From: Nitrospira sp. UBA6909
GTDB taxonomy: Bacteria; Nitrospirota; Nitrospiria; Nitrospirales; Nitrospiraceae
Direction of reading: 5' to 3'
DNA: 6,563 nucleotides
Assembly: GCA_002451055.1 (NCBI GenBank)
Contig: DKBD01000254.1
Location: 1-6,563, forward strand
Part shown: positions 5,731 through 6,563 of the stretch, piece after piece
How positions within the stretch are numbered: the first letter of the stretch is position 1
Layout of the letters: each line of letters begins with the position of its first letter
Notes under the pieces: model-generated
The model's input: the letters and a program-made list of their open reading frames with translations, nothing else
Told to the model about the DNA's origin: nothing
Database searches by the model: none
Program-made: the position numbers and the translations under genes

Positions 5731-6563
5731 ATGAAGACGATTCTTTCGAGCATCCTCGGTGTGGTACTAATCGGCACCGCTTCGGTCGGTGGGGCGGCCG
5801 AGATCGATGTCATGACTCAGAACCAATATCTCGGTGCGGATCTGACCTCGGTGTTCGAAGCGGCGATGTCGGACCCCCCCGACCCCGTTGCAATCAACAA
5901 CGCTCTGGTGGAGGCGCTGGGCAAGATTGCTGCAAGGCGCCCGGCCGAGAGAGCCCGTGCGCTCGCAGCGGAGATTGCCCAGAGAAATCCAGATGTGGTC
6001 GGGCTGCAGGAAGCCCTCAAGTTCGGATGCACGCCATATCCGGGTGTCCCGCCGGTGCCGGGTATGGGCTGCGACGACCCTGGGATCAAAGATGCGTTCA
6101 CCGATCACCTGCAAAACACCGAAGCTGCGTTGCGGGGTAAGTATGTTGTCGCTGGTAAGGTGACCAACCTCAAAATCGACGAAGTCCCGTTCACTGTCAA
6201 TGGCTACCCTGCGTTACTTTCGATCGCCGACCGCGATGCGATCCTGGTTCGCGCGGGCCTGCCCACGCAGAAGGTGAACTTCGCCTGCCCGAAGTCCTCT
6301 GACGATGGCTGCAATTACCAGACTGCGCCGCCCCCGTTTCCAACGCCAGTGGGGCCCCTTGCAATCGAGCGCGGCTTCCTCGCTGTGGACGTCACGATCA
6401 AGGGCAGGAATTACCGCCTGTTCAATACGCATCTGGAGCAGCGGCTACTGGCGCCAAATCAGCCCGATACGCGCCTCTTACAAGTCGGACAGGCCTATGA
6501 GCTCCTGGGTACTGCCTTGGCGACGTGGAACAGATGGGATGGATTATCGAAGACGGTGATCGT
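5731..6563 (+). CDS. Exported endonuclease/exonuclease/phosphatase (EEP) family protein, 3' end cut by window edge
   Basis: 277 codons are present and the frame is open to the edge. ATG 5731 follows a strong AAGGGAGGA (5717-5725). Residues 1-23 look like a Sec signal peptide (MKTILSSILGVVLIGTASVGGAA), so the product is probably periplasmic, secreted or surface-exposed. EEP-fold (DNase I/sphingomyelinase-like) motifs appear in order: VMTQNQYLGADLT with metal-ligand N31, NPDVVGLQEAL with metal-ligand E94, SIADRDAILVR (165-174), and RGFLAVDVTIKGRNYRLFNTHLEQ (214-237) with catalytic-type H234. The later GDFN-like and SDH-like motifs would lie beyond the edge. Four cysteines (C100, C114, C186, C194) lie in two close pairs, which suits disulfides in an exported protein. 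Family enzymes cleave phosphodiester or phosphomonoester bonds in nucleic acids, phospholipids or inositol phosphates. The substrate here cannot be told. Confidence 0.9.
   Translation, partial: MKTILSSILGVVLIGTASVGGAAEIDVMTQNQYLGADLTSVFEAAMSDPPDPVAINNALVEALGKIAARRPAERARALAAEIAQRNPDVVGLQEALKFGCTPYPGVPPVPGMGCDDPGIKDAFTDHLQNTEAALRGKYVVAGKVTNLKIDEVPFTVNGYPALLSIADRDAILVRAGLPTQKVNFACPKSSDDGCNYQTAPPPFPTPVGPLAIERGFLAVDVTIKGRNYRLFNTHLEQRLLAPNQPDTRLLQVGQAYELLGTALATWNRWDGLSKTVI

Overview
The window is a moderately GC-rich bacterial chromosomal segment with five supported protein genes, two of them cut by the window edges. Sec signal peptides and an MlaC-type periplasmic lipid-transport protein point to a Gram-negative (diderm) bacterium. 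The combination of a giant CoA-dehydratase-type activase, an orphan MlaC-like protein, a dodecin and a DbpA-domain DEAD-box helicase would fit a Nitrospirota-like genome. That placement is an inference from gene content, since no taxonomic marker is present.

Layout. Positions 1-1914 (minus strand, C-terminus cut off by the left edge) hold 638 codons of a very large activase-type protein. It has two tandem BcrAD/BadFG/HgdC ATPase domains followed by a cysteine motif at the start of what is probably a DUF2229/dehydratase-like module. Next on the minus strand are an MlaC/Ttg2D-family gene (2108-2755) and a dodecin gene (2878-3078). These three genes run in the same direction (dodecin, mlaC-like, activase) with gaps of about 120 and 190 bases, so they are at most a loose transcription unit. 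No shared pathway is evident.

A 405-base divergent spacer (3079-3483) separates the dodecin from a plus-strand DEAD-box RNA helicase (3484-5241). The spacer holds a short dyad that could be an operator, a hairpin close to the helicase start, and a doubtful 69-codon reading frame ending one base before the helicase ATG. The helicase has every canonical motif, an Arg/Gly/Pro-rich linker and a C-terminal DbpA/CsdA-type RNA-binding domain.

A 489-base gene-free stretch (5242-5730) follows, with a T-rich patch and a strong two-part hairpin. The last gene (5731 to the right edge) encodes the N-terminal 277 residues of an exported endonuclease/exonuclease/phosphatase-family protein. No mobile element, CRISPR array, tRNA or rRNA was seen. 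Most of the window is ordinary chromosome. The most unusual item is the tandem activase, whose first ATPase copy has diverged nucleotide-binding motifs.
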